NCBI GenBank assembly: GCA_021848375.1
Contig: JAJZUR010000084.1
Coordinates: 1 to 6,516, forward strand
Length of the DNA stretch: 6,516 bases
Source: Pseudomonadota bacterium
GTDB lineage: Bacteria; Pseudomonadota; Gammaproteobacteria; UBA6186; Azoamicaceae
Direction: 5' to 3'
Position 1 is the stretch's first letter; every line of letters begins with the position of its first letter. The notes under the pieces are model-generated. The model saw nothing but the letters and a program-made list of their open reading frames with translations, ran no database searches and had not been told where the DNA came from. Of this stretch, positions 6,010 through 6,516 are shown piece by piece. Position numbers and translations under genes: made by a program.

Positions 6010-6516
6010 TTAAAGATTTTCCACAGCCCATTTAGCTTTTGTTTTGACTGGTGCAGCTACAGCAGGTGCAGGCGTATGTATTAATGGCGTTGATGGTGCA
6101 GATTGCTGCTGCTGAGCCGCGAATCCAGGCACTATAGGCGCAGGAACCGGCACTGTCGCAGCCTGCTGAGCCTGTAGTTGCTGCAACTGTTGCTGAACCA
6201 ACTGCAATTGTGCTTGCGTCTGCTGCAACTGCTGTTGTAATTGCTGTTCAGATTGCTGCGTCTGCTGCAATTGCTGTTGCACTTGCTGTTCAGATTGCTG
6301 CATCTGCTGCAACTGCTGTTGTAATTGTTGTTCAGATTGCCGCGCTTGCTGCAATTGTTGTTGCGCTTGCTGTTCAGATTTCTGCACTTGCAGCAATTGC
6401 TGTTGCGCTTGCTGTTCTGATTGCTTCGCTTGCTGCAATTGTTGTTGCGCTTGCTGTTCAGATTGCTGCGCTTGCTGCAATTGTTGTTGCGCTTGCTGTT
6501 CTGATTGCTTCGCTTG
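6010..6516 (-). CDS. Glutamine-rich coiled-coil repeat protein, C-terminal part (5' end outside window)
   Basis: The last 168 residues of a protein whose frame is open to the window edge, so the N-terminus is missing. It begins with repeats of 14 residues (two heptads) of the type LQQAQQSEQQAQQQ, predicting a long alpha-helical coiled coil. A less regular Q/L stretch follows, then a low-complexity Pro/Ala tail (PVPAPIVPG, TPLIHTPAPAVAAPVKTKA) and an end in KWAVENL. No catalytic motif or membrane segment is visible. I do not recognise the family. An envelope or structural coiled coil, or a secreted host-directed protein, are possibilities that this fragment cannot separate. A TTG near 6480 is not a credible start because the repeat continues through it. 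It is convergent with gcvR, 12 bases apart. Confidence 0.75.
   Translation of the reverse strand, partial: QAKQSEQQAQQQLQQAQQSEQQAQQQLQQAKQSEQQAQQQLLQVQKSEQQAQQQLQQARQSEQQLQQQLQQMQQSEQQVQQQLQQTQQSEQQLQQQLQQTQAQLQLVQQQLQQLQAQQAATVPVPAPIVPGFAAQQQQSAPSTPLIHTPAPAVAAPVKTKAKWAVENL
6247..6516 (-). repeat. 42-bp tandem repeat inside the glutamine-rich gene, at least seven units
   Basis: On the plus strand, the landmark TTC(A/T)GATT(G/T) begins at 6247, 6289, 6331, 6373, 6415, 6457 and 6499, an exact 42-bp period that continues to the window edge. Each unit encodes 14 residues. Units differ mainly at one or two positions (A, V, M, T or R beside Q; A, V or L near the centre). Unit number is likely to vary between strains. 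Confidence 0.9.

Overview
The window looks like chromosome of an AT-rich gammaproteobacterium. I infer Legionellales or a similar host-associated lineage from base composition and protein style; this is not proven. A mobile genetic island is inserted next to a serine tRNA gene. The right part (about 4040-6000) is core genome with the arrangement known from E. coli: gcvR is divergent from dapA, and dapA is followed by bamC. Here bamC is reduced to a 62-residue lipoprotein, and a tRNA-Ser(CGA) gene follows it on the same strand.

The left part (1 to about 4040) is the integration side of the island. Leftward from the 3' end of the tRNA it carries a P4-family tyrosine integrase with its own promoter and repeated GGGGGTA sites, a spacer with two hairpins or palindromes, an AlpA-type regulator overlapping by 4 bp a RepA-like hexameric helicase ATPase, and then about 1 kb with no confident gene. 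That last stretch is not featureless. It holds three blocks of four TGTC-core repeats spaced almost exactly 10 bp apart (784-983), an ATG-less open frame with phage-satellite flavour (598-801), and an 11-unit 10-bp tandem repeat (221-327). At the very left edge a partial ISL3-type transposase begins and runs out of the window.

The likely working model for the island is as follows. The integrase recombines the element into the tRNA-Ser 3' end, AlpA controls excision or integrase expression, and the RepA-like ATPase unwinds an origin marked by the phased TGTC repeats. That describes a P4-like satellite or replicating integrative element. No cargo or defence genes are visible, and the distal attachment site is not in the window, so the element continues to the left.

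On the core side, DapA makes dihydrodipicolinate for lysine and peptidoglycan, mini-BamC would belong to the outer-membrane beta-barrel assembly machine, and GcvR is an ACT-domain repressor of glycine cleavage. At the right edge, convergent to gcvR, lies the C-terminal part of a glutamine-rich coiled-coil protein built on an exact 42-bp tandem repeat.
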